From DATJLY01 sp963773665 (GTDB taxonomy: Bacteria; Pseudomonadota; Alphaproteobacteria; ATCC43930; CGMCC-115725): DNA of 64,000 nt. Location: NCBI GenBank assembly GCA_963773665.1, contig CAVZBZ010000001.1, forward strand, positions 1,426,001 to 1,490,000, read 5' to 3'. The position numbers were made by a program, and so were the translations under genes. Of the stretch, positions 29,270 through 37,959 are shown piece after piece (position 1 is the first letter of the stretch; the number at the start of each line of letters is the position of its first letter). A model generated the notes under the pieces. That model did not search any database. It was not told the DNA's origin and saw nothing but the letters and a program-made list of their open reading frames with translations.

Positions 29270-30429
29270 CGCTTGCTCCCTTCCATGACCGAGGCGATCT
29301 CGGCCGGCGCAAGTCCGAACCGCGCGAGGACGGTTTCGGTATGCTCGCCGAGCGCGGGCGCGGCTGTGCCGGTCGATGTGTCCGTGCCCGTCATGCGGAA
29401 CGGCGGATTGAGCGCCTTGAACGTGCCGCCGGCGTCGCGCACCTCGGCCAAGGCTCCGCGGTGCGCGAGCTGCGGATCGCACATCGCCTCGGCGACGGTG
29501 CGATAGGCCGAAGAAGGAACGCCCGCGGCCGCGAACGCGGCGAGGCATTCGGCGCTGCTGCGCTGCCGCGACCACAGTTCGAGCTCGTCGATGAGCTGGT
29601 TCCAGTTGAGGCGGCGCTCGCGATAGCGGGAAAAGCGCGGGTCGGCGATCCAGTCCTCGCGGGCGGCCGCCGCGCACAGCCCGCGAAACGTGCGCTCGCT
29701 GGCGACGGCGGCGATCACGTACCCGTCCGCCGTCTCGATCGGGCCGAAGATCGAGCGGCCGGCCGGCTCCAGCTCGAACTGCGCCGTCTGCAACTCGGTC
29801 AGCATGAGGCTCAGCATGGTTTCGAGCATCGAAAGGTCGATCATCTGGCCGCGGCCCGTCGCATGGCGCTGATGGAGCGCCGCCATGATCGCGCCGAAAC
29901 CATAGGTCCCGGCCAGCACGTCGGCAATGAAGATGCCGGAATTGTCCGGGCGCAATCGTCCTTCCTGATAGGCCAGATGCGCGCGGTCATAGCCCGAAGC
30001 GGCATGGATGACCGGCGCATAGGCCGGCAGCGCCGCCGCCGGCCCGCTCTGGCCGTAGCCCGAGATCGCGCAATAGATGAGGCGCGGATTCTCGCTCGCG
30101 AGCGACGCGTAATCGAGGCCCAGGCGCCGCATCACGCCGGGCCGGTAATTCTCCACGACAATGTCGGCTGCGCCGGCAAGCCGGCGCGCCGCAGCCGCGG
30201 CCGCGTCGTTCTTGAGATCGAGCACGATGCTCTTCTTGCCGGCATTGAGCTCGCCGAAGACCGCGCTCGCGCCGTTGCGCGTCGGCAGGCGCTGGCGCAT
30301 CACGTCGCCTTCGGGCGGCTCGATCTTGATCACCTCGGCGCCGAGATCGGCCAAGAGCCGCGCGCAATGAGGGCCCGCAATGGTGGTCGAGAAGTCGAGC
30401 GCCAGAAGGCCGGTGAGAGCGCGGGTCAT
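29266..30429 (-). CDS. CaiB/BaiF-type (family III) CoA transferase
   Basis: A 387-residue enzyme that moves CoA between carboxylic acids. The start GLLALDFSTTIAGPHCARLLADLGAEVIKIE is the family hallmark. NAGKKSIVLDLK (near residue 66), VVENYRPGVMRRLGLDY (near 90) and NSGIFIADVLAGTYG, with the catalytic Asp near 166, follow. The ATG at 30429 is chosen by homology; the open frame continues upstream but that part is not conserved. It lies in the GMC/ureidoglycolate-lyase-like operon and probably activates the acid made by earlier steps. Confidence 0.88.
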   Translation of the reverse strand: MTRALTGLLALDFSTTIAGPHCARLLADLGAEVIKIEPPEGDVMRQRLPTRNGASAVFGELNAGKKSIVLDLKNDAAAAAARRLAGAADIVVENYRPGVMRRLGLDYASLASENPRLIYCAISGYGQSGPAAALPAYAPVIHAASGYDRAHLAYQEGRLRPDNSGIFIADVLAGTYGFGAIMAALHQRHATGRGQMIDLSMLETMLSLMLTELQTAQFELEPAGRSIFGPIETADGYVIAAVASERTFRGLCAAAAREDWIADPRFSRYRERRLNWNQLIDELELWSRQRSSAECLAAFAAAGVPSSAYRTVAEAMCDPQLAHRGALAEVRDAGGTFKALNPPFRMTGTDTSTGTAAPALGEHTETVLARFGLAPAEIASVMEGSKR

Positions 30430-30433
30430 CGGA

Positions 30434-30946
30434 TCACAGCTCGTAGGCGCAGGTGACGGGAAGCTCGACTGCGTGAAAGTCGCGGTCGTTGGTGTCCATG
30501 TTCTCGAGATTGAAGAACACGCATTCGTCATGGACGAAATGCGGGCCTGCGTGCCAGGTCGCGACCTCGAGCTTCACCGCGAGATCGCCGGGCACGCGGA
30601 AGGCCACGATGTCGTCGAGCGCCGGCCTCGCTTGGTCGGCAAGGTCGCCGGGCGGGGCCACGGCGATGAGCCATTCCTTGCCGCCGAGCGCGCCCAGGCA
30701 CTGCGTGACGCGGCGATGGCGGGCGATGCGGCTGAAGCGCAGGCCCACATGCGGCAGATGCATGAGCCAGAGCCGGGGCGTGCCGCCGGTCACGACAAGG
30801 CGCGCCTCGGCCGGGTCGCTCTCCGGCGGCGCGCGGTGTCCCACGCCCTGCCCTTCCGCCCGGCGCGGCCCGAGCACCTGGCCGTAGGGCGCAAACGCAG
30901 CGGCGGTGAGATGGCGGACGGGAAGGAGATGGATCGCCGCCGCCAT
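30434..30946 (-). CDS. ureidoglycolate lyase-like (AllA family) protein
   Basis: A 170-residue protein with the fold of ureidoglycolate lyase, which in purine use splits ureidoglycolate into glyoxylate and urea. The typical opening LTAAAFAPYGQVL and the later IARHRRVTQCLGALGGKEW and VATWHAGPHF (the cupin-like His region, near residue 140) are present. I chose ATG 30946, with AGAGAG nine bases before it. Here it is in an operon with a GMC oxidoreductase and a CoA transferase rather than with allantoin genes, so a different ureido or hydroxyacid substrate is likely. Confidence 0.7.
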   Translation of the reverse strand: MAAAIHLLPVRHLTAAAFAPYGQVLGPRRAEGQGVGHRAPPESDPAEARLVVTGGTPRLWLMHLPHVGLRFSRIARHRRVTQCLGALGGKEWLIAVAPPGDLADQARPALDDIVAFRVPGDLAVKLEVATWHAGPHFVHDECVFFNLENMDTNDRDFHAVELPVTCAYEL

Positions 30947-30956
30947 GGCAGGCTCT

Positions 30957-32591
30957 CTAGACATTGAGCGGAGCCTCCGCCGGGCGGCCGCGGATCATGT
31001 CGGCGGCTTTTTCCGCGATCATGATGACGGCGGCGTTGATGTTGCCGCCGACCAGGTCCGGCATGACCGAGGCATCGACGACGCGCAGGCGATCGACGCC
31101 CGTCACCTTGAGCTCGGGATCGACCACCGCCATCGGATCGGAGGGGTGCCCCATCTTGCAGGTGCCAAGCGGGTGATGGACCGTGATGGCGGTCTTGCGC
31201 ACATGCGCATCGAGCGCTTCATCCGACCAGCCGCCGTCGCCGGGCGCGGTCTCGGATGCGAGGAAAGGTTCGAGCGGCGCCTGGCGGCCGATGTCGCGGA
31301 CCATCCGAAGGCCTGCGCGCAAAACCGTCCAGTCATTTTCGGTGGCGAGAAAATTCTGGCGGATGACCGGGGCCGCACGCGGGTCGGACGAGCGAAGCCG
31401 AAGCTCGCCGCGGCTTTCCGGCCTGAGCAGCGCGACGCGGCAGGCATACCCGTCGGCATAAGCCGGCACTAACGGCGCGAGATATGGCCCGGCGGTCATA
31501 GGTGCTGCGTTGAACAGGAGCTGCACGTCCGGAACCGCGCCGCCGAGCCCGGTTTTGAGAAAGGCCATCACCCCGCCGAACATGTCGCTCGCGATGCCTT
31601 TGCCGAAAAAATAGGCAGACGCGAGATCGCGCGCAATCCGATCGGCACGCATCCGCGCGTGGAGCGGCCCCGGCGACCGGCGGGAATAGGCGACGGACGC
31701 CGAGATATGATCCTGGAGATTGCGGCCGACGCCCTTCAGCGGCACCGCCACCCGGACACCGTGCGCGGCCAACTCCTCGGGATCGCCGATCCCGGACAGC
31801 ATCAGAAGCTGCGGCGAGTTGATGACGCCCGCGGCGAGGATCACCTCGCGCTCGGCCCGCGCCTCGGCCTCGGCGCCGTTCGCGAGATAGGCGACGCCGG
31901 CGGCGCGTCCGTGCTCGAACAGGATTCTCGTCGCGTGCGCATCGACCGCGACCGTGAGATTGGGCCGGGCGCGGGCCGGGCGCAGATAAGCCTCGGCGGC
32001 GCTGCAGCGCCGGCCGTCGCGGATCGTCATCTGCCAGCGGCAAAACCCTTCCTGGCGGGCGCCGTTATAGTCATCCGTCCAGGGATGCCCCGCCGTGGCG
32101 CCCGCGGCGGCGAAAGCCTCGACCAGCGGATCGGAAAAACGCGAGAATCGGATCGAAAGCGGCCCCTCGCCGCCGCGAAACCCGTCGGCGCCGCCCTCCC
32201 AGCTCTCCTGGCGGCGGAAATAAGGAAGGACTTGGGCATAGGACCAGGCGGGAAGGCCAAGGGCGGCCCAGCGCTCGTAGTCGGCGCGGTGGCCGCGCAC
32301 ATAGGCCATGGCATTGATCGAGGACGAGCCGCCGATCACTTTTCCGCGTGCGCATTCGAGCGCGCGCCCGTCCATGGTCGCCTCGGGCTCGGCGAAATAC
32401 ATCCAGTCGTTCATGCGCTTCGTGAGCACGCGTCCCCACGCGAGCGGGATGCGCAGCCACGGATTCCGGTCCCATCCGCCGGCCTCCAGCAGCAAAACGC
32501 GCGTGTCCCGGTCTGCGCTGAGCCGGTTCGCCAAGGTGCAGCCGGCCGAGCCCGCGCCGACGATGACATAGTCATAGGCCTCGCGCGCCAT
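30957..32591 (-). CDS. GMC-family FAD-dependent oxidoreductase (choline dehydrogenase-like)
   Basis: A 544-residue alcohol-oxidising flavoenzyme. It opens YDYVIVGAGSAGCTLANRLS and carries GGSSSINAMAYVRGH near residue 90, AAGVINSPQLLMLSGIG near 255 and HHPLGTCKMG near 480, the full GMC pattern with the active-site His. A strong GGAGGGG site precedes the ATG at 32591. It is the first gene of the five-gene operon running to RidA. It shares most motifs with the GMC enzyme at 16184-17812, so they are paralogues with different partners. The alcohol substrate is unknown. Confidence 0.88.
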   Translation of the reverse strand: MAREAYDYVIVGAGSAGCTLANRLSADRDTRVLLLEAGGWDRNPWLRIPLAWGRVLTKRMNDWMYFAEPEATMDGRALECARGKVIGGSSSINAMAYVRGHRADYERWAALGLPAWSYAQVLPYFRRQESWEGGADGFRGGEGPLSIRFSRFSDPLVEAFAAAGATAGHPWTDDYNGARQEGFCRWQMTIRDGRRCSAAEAYLRPARARPNLTVAVDAHATRILFEHGRAAGVAYLANGAEAEARAEREVILAAGVINSPQLLMLSGIGDPEELAAHGVRVAVPLKGVGRNLQDHISASVAYSRRSPGPLHARMRADRIARDLASAYFFGKGIASDMFGGVMAFLKTGLGGAVPDVQLLFNAAPMTAGPYLAPLVPAYADGYACRVALLRPESRGELRLRSSDPRAAPVIRQNFLATENDWTVLRAGLRMVRDIGRQAPLEPFLASETAPGDGGWSDEALDAHVRKTAITVHHPLGTCKMGHPSDPMAVVDPELKVTGVDRLRVVDASVMPDLVGGNINAAVIMIAEKAADMIRGRPAEAPLNV

Positions 32592-32693
32592 GACCCCTCC
32601 AGGCTGCGAAACTGGCGCGCAAGCGCCCCTCCCGTCAACTTGTCAGGGTCGGGGAATACATTTAAGGTCCGCCGGACTGCAACGGAGCTAAAA

Positions 32694-32793
32694 TTGTTTC
32701 TCCGCAACGCGTGGTACGCGGCAATCTGGTCAAACGACCTGCGCGAGCGGCCGGTCGCGCGCACCATCATCGGCGAGAAGCTCGTGCTGTTAG
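32694..32793 (+). pseudogene. 5' remnant of a Rieske [2Fe-2S] ring-hydroxylating oxygenase gene
   Basis: Thirty-three residues from a TTG start read LFLRNAWYAAIWSNDLRERP and on to ARTIIGEKLVLL, which closely matches the very N-terminus of vanillate-demethylase-type Rieske oxygenases (start, aromatic strand, LARTILG-like strand). The similarity then stops abruptly around 32793, before the Rieske Cys-x-His box. A ribosome site (GGAGC) is still in place. The rest of the gene has been deleted or replaced by the start of the TRAP operon. The original gene was divergent from the GMC operon. Confidence 0.7.
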
Positions 32794-32797
32794 CTCC

Positions 32798-32812
32798 AGG
32801 TGCGGCGCACCT
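32798..32812. promoter_or_regulatory. candidate operator, 15-bp dyad upstream of the TRAP operon
   Basis: AGGTGCG and CGCACCT are perfect inverted arms around one central G. The centre is too short for an RNA hairpin, which points to a binding site for a dimeric regulator. It lies 49 bases before the dctP start and directly behind the Rieske remnant. Confidence 0.45.
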
Positions 32813-32861
32813 TGGACGAGCTTATCCACGCCGCGCACGCATCCTTCGAAATGGGGGCATC

Positions 32862-33884
32862 ATGAGGAAGAAACGGCTGATCCTGGGCGGGCTTGCGCTC
32901 GCAGCTTTCGCCATTCTGCGTGTTGCGCCGGCGCCCGCCGCCGACAGCGACAAGACCTATGTCATGAAGCTCAGCACCGCCACGATCAACGACGCCCAGC
33001 AGCACTGGTTGGAAGCATTTGTGGCGCATGTGGCGAAGGATTCGGGCGACCGCATCAAGGGCGAGATCTACCCGAACAGCCAGCTGGGCTCGATCCCGCG
33101 CCAGATCGAGGGGACGCAGTTCGGCTCAATCCAGGCTTATATCGGTCCGCCGGAATTCCTCGTCGGCATCGACGAGCGGTACCAGATTCTGTCGTCCCCG
33201 GGGCTCGTGCAGAATCTCGATCACGCGATCCGGATCGCCAAGGACCCGGAGCTGCAGAAGCTGATGTTCGGGCTTGGCGAGAACAAGGGGCTCGTGGGCA
33301 TCGGCCTGTGGATTTCGGCGCCGTCCTCGATCGTCACGCGCTCGCCGGTGCGGCACCTCGCGGAGTTCAAGGGGCTTAAGATCCGGGTGCTCGCCTCGTC
33401 CTTCGCCAACGAGCAGATTTCGCGCCTGGGCGCTACCCCGATCGCGATGAGCTTGGGCGACGTTCTGCCTGCGATCCAGCAAAACGCCATCGACGGCGCC
33501 GTGGCACAGGTCGCCGTGTTCAGCACCATGCAGTATTTCGACGCCGCCAAGTACATCACCGAGACCGGCCACAACTACATATTCTCGATGGCTTTCCTCA
33601 GCAAAAAGTGGTTCGATGCACTGCCCGCCGACCTGCAAAAGATCCTGCGCGAGGACGCAGCGAAGGCGAGCGACGAGACCGATCCCTGGGCCAAGGACTT
33701 CTTTAACGGTCAGCGCAAGGTCTGGGTCGAAAAGGGCGGCGAGCTGATCGAGCTGCCGCCCGAGGAGGAGGCCTCGATGATGAAGAGCCTGTCAACCGTG
33801 GGCGACGATCTTTCGAAATCGAAGCCCGAGCTCCACGCGGCCTACGAGACGCTCGTCGCAGCGGTAAAGCGCACGGCGCAGTAA
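32862..33884 (+). CDS. dctP: TRAP transporter solute-binding protein, DctP type
   Basis: A 340-residue periplasmic binding protein with a signal peptide of about 26 residues (ending APAPAA). The DctP fold is seen in YVMKLSTATINDAQQHWLEAF, GEIYPNSQLGSIPRQIEGTQ and FKGLKIRVLASSFANEQ, the last holding the conserved Arg that binds the ligand's carboxylate (near residue 171), then LGDVLPAIQQNAIDGA. The start has a GGGGG ribosome site. It is followed by the small and large membrane subunits and an amidohydrolase, so the ligand is probably an organic acid that the amidohydrolase or its partners process. Confidence 0.88.
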   Translation: MRKKRLILGGLALAAFAILRVAPAPAADSDKTYVMKLSTATINDAQQHWLEAFVAHVAKDSGDRIKGEIYPNSQLGSIPRQIEGTQFGSIQAYIGPPEFLVGIDERYQILSSPGLVQNLDHAIRIAKDPELQKLMFGLGENKGLVGIGLWISAPSSIVTRSPVRHLAEFKGLKIRVLASSFANEQISRLGATPIAMSLGDVLPAIQQNAIDGAVAQVAVFSTMQYFDAAKYITETGHNYIFSMAFLSKKWFDALPADLQKILREDAAKASDETDPWAKDFFNGQRKVWVEKGGELIELPPEEEASMMKSLSTVGDDLSKSKPELHAAYETLVAAVKRTAQ

Positions 33885-33919
33885 GTTAGATATACGCGGG
33901 CGCACGGGAGGGCGCACGC

Positions 33920-34424
33920 ATGATCGACCGGTTGCTCAAGGGCATCCACGCCCTTATCGCGATTGCGCGGAGTTCTGGCGGCGGTTCTGCTCGTCGCGAG
34001 CGTCACGCTCAATTTCGCCAACATCATCGGCCGCTATTTCTTCAGCGTGTCGATTTCGTGGGCGGAAGAGATCATGCTCTTCCTGATGTGCGGCTGCGTC
34101 TTTATCGGCGTCGGCCCCGTGTCGTGGGCGAACCGCCACATCCGCATGGACGTCATCGTCAACATGATGCCGCCGCCGCTCAAAAAGTTCTTCGAGCTGC
34201 TGGCGGAGCTCGCCTTCATCGCCACCGCGGTGCTGATCGTCATCTTTGCCGCGCCCGTCATCGCCGATCTCGCCGCCTTCGACGAGCGCAGCCAGGCCGC
34301 CAATTTTCCGCTGGTCATCCCGCAGGCGATGATCCCGTTCGGATTTACCCTCATGGCTCTTCTCGTCGCGATTCGCTTGCTGACGCGCGGCAGGGACGGA
34401 GCGGCGCGCAGCCATGGGCGCTGA
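33920..34424 (+). CDS. dctQ: TRAP transporter small permease, DctQ type (frameshifted)
   Basis: The four-helix small membrane subunit, about 167 residues. The first codons, MIDRLLKGIHALIAIA, and the remaining part, GVLAAVLLVASVTLNFANIIGRYFF onward, are in different frames. One extra base within GCGCGG at 33965-33970 explains this; without it the chain runs unbroken to 34424. The SWAEEIMLFLMCGCVF and NRHIRMDVIV segments are the family's conserved loop. A TTG start at 33963 would avoid the frameshift but lose the amphipathic N-terminus normal in DctQ. Confidence 0.8.
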
Positions 34425-34463
34425 GCGATCCTCCGGCATCCCTCGCGGGCAGGTCGCCGCGCC

Positions 34464-35744
34464 ATGATGGCGTATCTCGTCTATTTCGGCCTGCCGGTGG
34501 TCCTGCTCATCATCGGCTTTCCGATCTTTCTTATATTGATCATCACCTCGATCGTCGCCGTCTTCACCGTGGCCGACGTGCCGACCGAGACGCTGCAGAC
34601 CTACATGTTCGGCAGCCTCGACAATTTCCCGCTGCTCGCGGTGCCGTTCTTCGTGCTCGCCGGCGAGATCATGGCGCAGGGCGGCATCGCGCGGCGCGTC
34701 ATAGCCTGGGTCATGTCGGTGATCGGCGGCGTGCGCGGCTCGCTCGCCGTGACGACCGTGGCGGCATCGGAACTGTTCGGCGCCATGTCGCATACCGCCG
34801 TCGGCACCGTCATCGCCATGGGCCGCATGATCTATCCCTCGCTGCGCGAGGGCGGCTACAACGAGCGCTTCGCCGTCGGCCTCGTCGCATCCTCGGGCGC
34901 GATCGCAGTGGTGATCCCGCCGTCCATCGCGATGATCCTCTATTCGATGTCGGCGCAGCAATCGGCCGTGTTCCTGTTCACCGCCGGGATCCTGCCGAGC
35001 CTTCTCATCGGGCTCGTCGATGCCCTCTACGTCATGGGCTATGCGAAGATCAAGATGGTGCCGCTGGCCGCGCGCGCACGGTGGAAAAACATCTGGATCA
35101 CCACCAAGGAGGCGAGCTGGTCGATCGGCACGCTGGTCGTGATCTTCGGCGGCATCTATGGCGGCATCTTCACGCCGACCGAGGCGGCGGGCGTCGCCGT
35201 CGTCTATTCGGTGTTCGTCACCATGTTCATCTACCGCGAGGTTGGGGTGGCCGATCTGTGGCGCATCCTGACGAACGCGGCCTTCCTCATCTCGCAGATC
35301 CTGATCATCGTGACCGCGGCCGGCATCTATTCGTGGCTGCTGACGACGAGCGGCATCCCGCAGCACATCGTCGCGTCCGTCGAAGGCATGCACATGGCGA
35401 AATGGGAGCTGCTGCTCTGGATCAATGCCGGGCTTTTGCTGGCGGGAAGCTTTCTCGAGCCGGCGCCCGCCATCCTGATCCTGACGCCGCTGCTTCTGCC
35501 GATCGTCGTGGCGGTGGGCGTCAATCCGATCCATTTCGGCATCATCATGGCGGTCAATCTCAGCATCGGCATGTACACCCCGCCCTTCGGGCTCAACCTT
35601 TTCTCGTCGCAGGCCGTGTTCGATTCGCCGATCGCGAAGGTCTATGTCGGCGTGCTGCCGTTCGTGGCGATCAATTTCGCGACACTGATGGTCATCACCT
35701 ACGTGCCGCAAATCTCGATGGTGCTGGTGAACCTCAGGCATTAG
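34464..35744 (+). CDS. dctM: TRAP transporter large permease, DctM type
   Basis: A 426-residue membrane protein with about twelve hydrophobic segments, the sodium-driven translocation subunit of the TRAP system. Signature stretches are FPLLAVPFFVLAGEIMAQGG (near residue 50), VASSGAIAVVIPPSIAMILY near 150 and GGIYGGIFTPTEAAGVAVVY near 230. It begins 39 bases after dctQ and is followed within 15 bases by the enamidase-like gene, so all four genes form one operon. Confidence 0.9.
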   Translation: MMAYLVYFGLPVVLLIIGFPIFLILIITSIVAVFTVADVPTETLQTYMFGSLDNFPLLAVPFFVLAGEIMAQGGIARRVIAWVMSVIGGVRGSLAVTTVAASELFGAMSHTAVGTVIAMGRMIYPSLREGGYNERFAVGLVASSGAIAVVIPPSIAMILYSMSAQQSAVFLFTAGILPSLLIGLVDALYVMGYAKIKMVPLAARARWKNIWITTKEASWSIGTLVVIFGGIYGGIFTPTEAAGVAVVYSVFVTMFIYREVGVADLWRILTNAAFLISQILIIVTAAGIYSWLLTTSGIPQHIVASVEGMHMAKWELLLWINAGLLLAGSFLEPAPAILILTPLLLPIVVAVGVNPIHFGIIMAVNLSIGMYTPPFGLNLFSSQAVFDSPIAKVYVGVLPFVAINFATLMVITYVPQISMVLVNLRH

Positions 35745-35759
35745 TGCGGGAGGCGCCGC

Positions 35760-36956
35760 ATGCGGACCGCCATCGTCAATGCCGGCCAGATCCTGTCCGG
35801 CGACTGGCGCGCGCCGTTCGTCAAGGCCAACGCGATCGTCATGGACAAGGGCCGGATCGAGAGCGTCGGCGAGGATGGCGCGGCTTCGCTCGGCGCGTGC
35901 GACGTGGTCATCGACGCCGCGGGCGCCACAATCATTCCCGGCCTCATCGACTCGCAAGTGCACAACACGTTCGGCGACTACACGCCGCGCCAGAAGACGG
36001 TGGGCTTCCTCGAAAGCTATGTGCACGGCGCGGTGACGACGGCGATCAGCGCGTCGGAGGTGCACGTGCCGGGCCGGCCGCACGATCCCGAGGGGGTCAA
36101 GGCGCTGGCGCTCGCCGCGCAGCGTTGCTTCGAGCATTTCCGTCCCGGCGGCATGCGGGTGTGGGCCGGGTCGATCATCCTCGAGCCGGGTCTCACCGAG
36201 GCCGATTTCCGCGAGATCGCCGGGAAGGGCGTGTGGCTCGCCAAGGCAGGGTTCGGCCAGGTCGAGACGCCCTATGACTACGTGCCGCTCGTCAAATGGG
36301 CACGCGAGGCGGGCATGATCACGACGGTGCATACGGGCGGCGCGTCGATCCCGGATTCATCGCCGATCACCGGCGACCATCTCCTCGCCATGCGGCCGCA
36401 CGTGTCGTTCCACATCAATGGCGGGCCGACCGCCATGCCCGACCGCGATTTCGAGCGCATCATCCTGGACAGCGACATCGCGCTTCAGCTCTGCACCGCC
36501 GGCAACCTGCGCACGGCCTTGATGTGCGCCGGGCTCGCGCGCCGGCACGGCGCCCTGGACCGCCTGCTCCTTGCCACCGACACGCCGACGGGCAGCGGCG
36601 TCATGCCGCTCGGCATGATCTACACCATGTCGCATCTCGCGAGCCTCACCGACATGCCCCCCGAGCATGCCGTGTGCGCCGCCACCGGCAACAACGCCCG
36701 GGTCTATCGTCTCAACAGCGGCTTCATCGCAGCCGGCAAGGACGCCGACGTGGCGATCGTCGACGCGCCCGTCGGCGGGACGCAGGACACGGCGCTCGCC
36801 GCGCTGAAGCACGGCGATCCGTGCGCCGTCGGCGCAGTCGTCACCGACGGCGAGCCGCGCTTCGTCGGCCAGAGCCGCAACACGCCGGCCCCCAAGAAGC
36901 GGATCCGGGTGGCCGAATGCCGTCTCGTCCGCGACTTTTCACCGGCGCGGCATTGA
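35760..36956 (+). CDS. enamidase-like amidohydrolase
   Basis: A 398-residue metal-dependent amidohydrolase. The order GLIDSQVHNTFGDYTPRQKT, SEVHVPGRPHDP, TTVHTGGASIPDSSPIT (near residue 197), VSFHINGGPTA (near 218) and TDTPTGSGVMPLGM near 275 recalls enamidase, the nicotinate-fermentation enzyme that opens 1,4,5,6-tetrahydro-6-oxonicotinate; that resemblance is from memory. The first metal pair, usually H-x-H, here reads Q-V-H. The start has GGGAGGCGCCGC before it. As fourth gene of a TRAP operon it probably hydrolyses the imported compound, perhaps a cyclic amide. Confidence 0.68.
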   Translation: MRTAIVNAGQILSGDWRAPFVKANAIVMDKGRIESVGEDGAASLGACDVVIDAAGATIIPGLIDSQVHNTFGDYTPRQKTVGFLESYVHGAVTTAISASEVHVPGRPHDPEGVKALALAAQRCFEHFRPGGMRVWAGSIILEPGLTEADFREIAGKGVWLAKAGFGQVETPYDYVPLVKWAREAGMITTVHTGGASIPDSSPITGDHLLAMRPHVSFHINGGPTAMPDRDFERIILDSDIALQLCTAGNLRTALMCAGLARRHGALDRLLLATDTPTGSGVMPLGMIYTMSHLASLTDMPPEHAVCAATGNNARVYRLNSGFIAAGKDADVAIVDAPVGGTQDTALAALKHGDPCAVGAVVTDGEPRFVGQSRNTPAPKKRIRVAECRLVRDFSPARH

Positions 36957-36960
36957 CGCG

Positions 36961-37272
36961 TTAATTCGATTGCGGCTGGTAGGGGCCAAGCCCCTTGAGC
37001 GCCGCCGCCGCAATCGAAGCGTCCACCGCCTGCTCGGGCTCGAGATTGCCCTGGAAGGTGCCTTGCGCCTTGAAATTGGCGAGGTCGATCTTGAGGCTCG
37101 GCATGTCGATCGCGCCGTCGGGATTGGCCCATGAGGCGAGATAAAGGGTGACGTCGCTCACCGCGCCGACCACGCCGATCGTCACCGTCTCGTCGGCCCG
37201 GGCAGCGGCCGCCCCGTAGAGCGCAGCCGCGGCGGCAACGAATGCTGCGATGGTCATTCTGGTTCTTTTCAT
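36961..37272 (-). pseudogene. internally deleted NMT1-type solute-binding protein gene
   Basis: A 103-residue open frame from MKRTRMTIAA with an intact signal peptide (cleavage after ARADE) and the first strand VTIGVVGAVSDVTLYLA, joined at once to a typical C-terminus (DMPSLKIDLANFKAQGTFQG, then EQAVDASIAAAALKGLGPYQ). Such proteins normally have about 320-340 residues, so some 220-240 residues of the ligand-binding body are missing while the frame stays open. A precise internal deletion is the simplest explanation. The product could not bind ligand in the usual way. It is convergent with the TRAP/enamidase operon. Confidence 0.7.
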
Positions 37273-37376
37273 GGGCTTTCTCGCGGCTGGCGGTGGTTCG
37301 CGGAGATGATATACGATCTTCCGCCAACGGCCGCGCGCCATCAAGGCGCCGCGTGCATGAAGCAAGGGCCGATGCG

Positions 37377-37949
37377 ATGAAGCTCGTCATGGTGGTGGGC
37401 GCGGCGACGCCGCCCGGACGCTTGAGCAGCGCCGTGGCGCAGCTTGCCGCCGCGCTCGCCGAGCGGCCCGGGATCGCGGTCGAGACGATCAACCTCGCCG
37501 CGACCCGGGTCGAGCCGTGCGATGGACGAAAGCTCGAGGATTACGACGCGCCGACGCGCACGGCGGTCGAGACGATCGCGGCCGCCGACGGCGTGGCGCT
37601 GGCGGCGCCGGTTTATCGCGCGAGCTTCCCCGGCGTGCTCAAGAACCTGCTCGACATCCTTCCGGTCGAGGCCTTGCGCGACAAGCCGGTGGCGATCGTG
37701 GCGATGGGAGGCTCGCCGCATCATTACCTCGCCGTCGACGCGCATCTGCGCCTCGTGCTGGCGTGGTTCGGCGCGATCGCGCTGCCGAATTCGGTCTATC
37801 TCACCGGCCGCGATTTCGCCGAGGGGCGCATCCAGTCGGAGAGTGCGGCAGCCGATCTTGCGGCGCTCGGCGCGGCGCTCGCTGCCATGACGCAAGCGGT
37901 GAAGGGCCAAAGCTTCGGCCCCGTGCCGCTTGCGGCGCGCTTCACCTGA
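37377..37949 (+). CDS. NADPH-dependent FMN reductase-family protein
   Basis: A 190-residue flavodoxin-like reductase of the SsuE/MsuE group, which supplies reduced FMN to monooxygenases. MVVGAATPPGRLSSAVAQL at the start is the phosphate loop, and APVYRASFPGVLKNLLDILP near residue 80 is the flavin loop with the typical Y-R-x-S-x-P-G. I chose the ATG at 37377 by family length. Eleven bases separate it from the FixJ-like gene. The LLM enzymes at 26565, 45182 and 48345 need such a partner. Confidence 0.84.
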   Translation: MKLVMVVGAATPPGRLSSAVAQLAAALAERPGIAVETINLAATRVEPCDGRKLEDYDAPTRTAVETIAAADGVALAAPVYRASFPGVLKNLLDILPVEALRDKPVAIVAMGGSPHHYLAVDAHLRLVLAWFGAIALPNSVYLTGRDFAEGRIQSESAAADLAALGAALAAMTQAVKGQSFGPVPLAARFT

Positions 37950-37959
37950 CGGACGCGCG

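Noticed and set aside
33963..34424. Start of dctQ at TTG 33963 as an intact gene
   Set aside because: It would avoid a frameshift but removes the conserved amphipathic N-terminus that lies in frame from ATG 33920; the indel explanation fits the pattern of other genes in the window.
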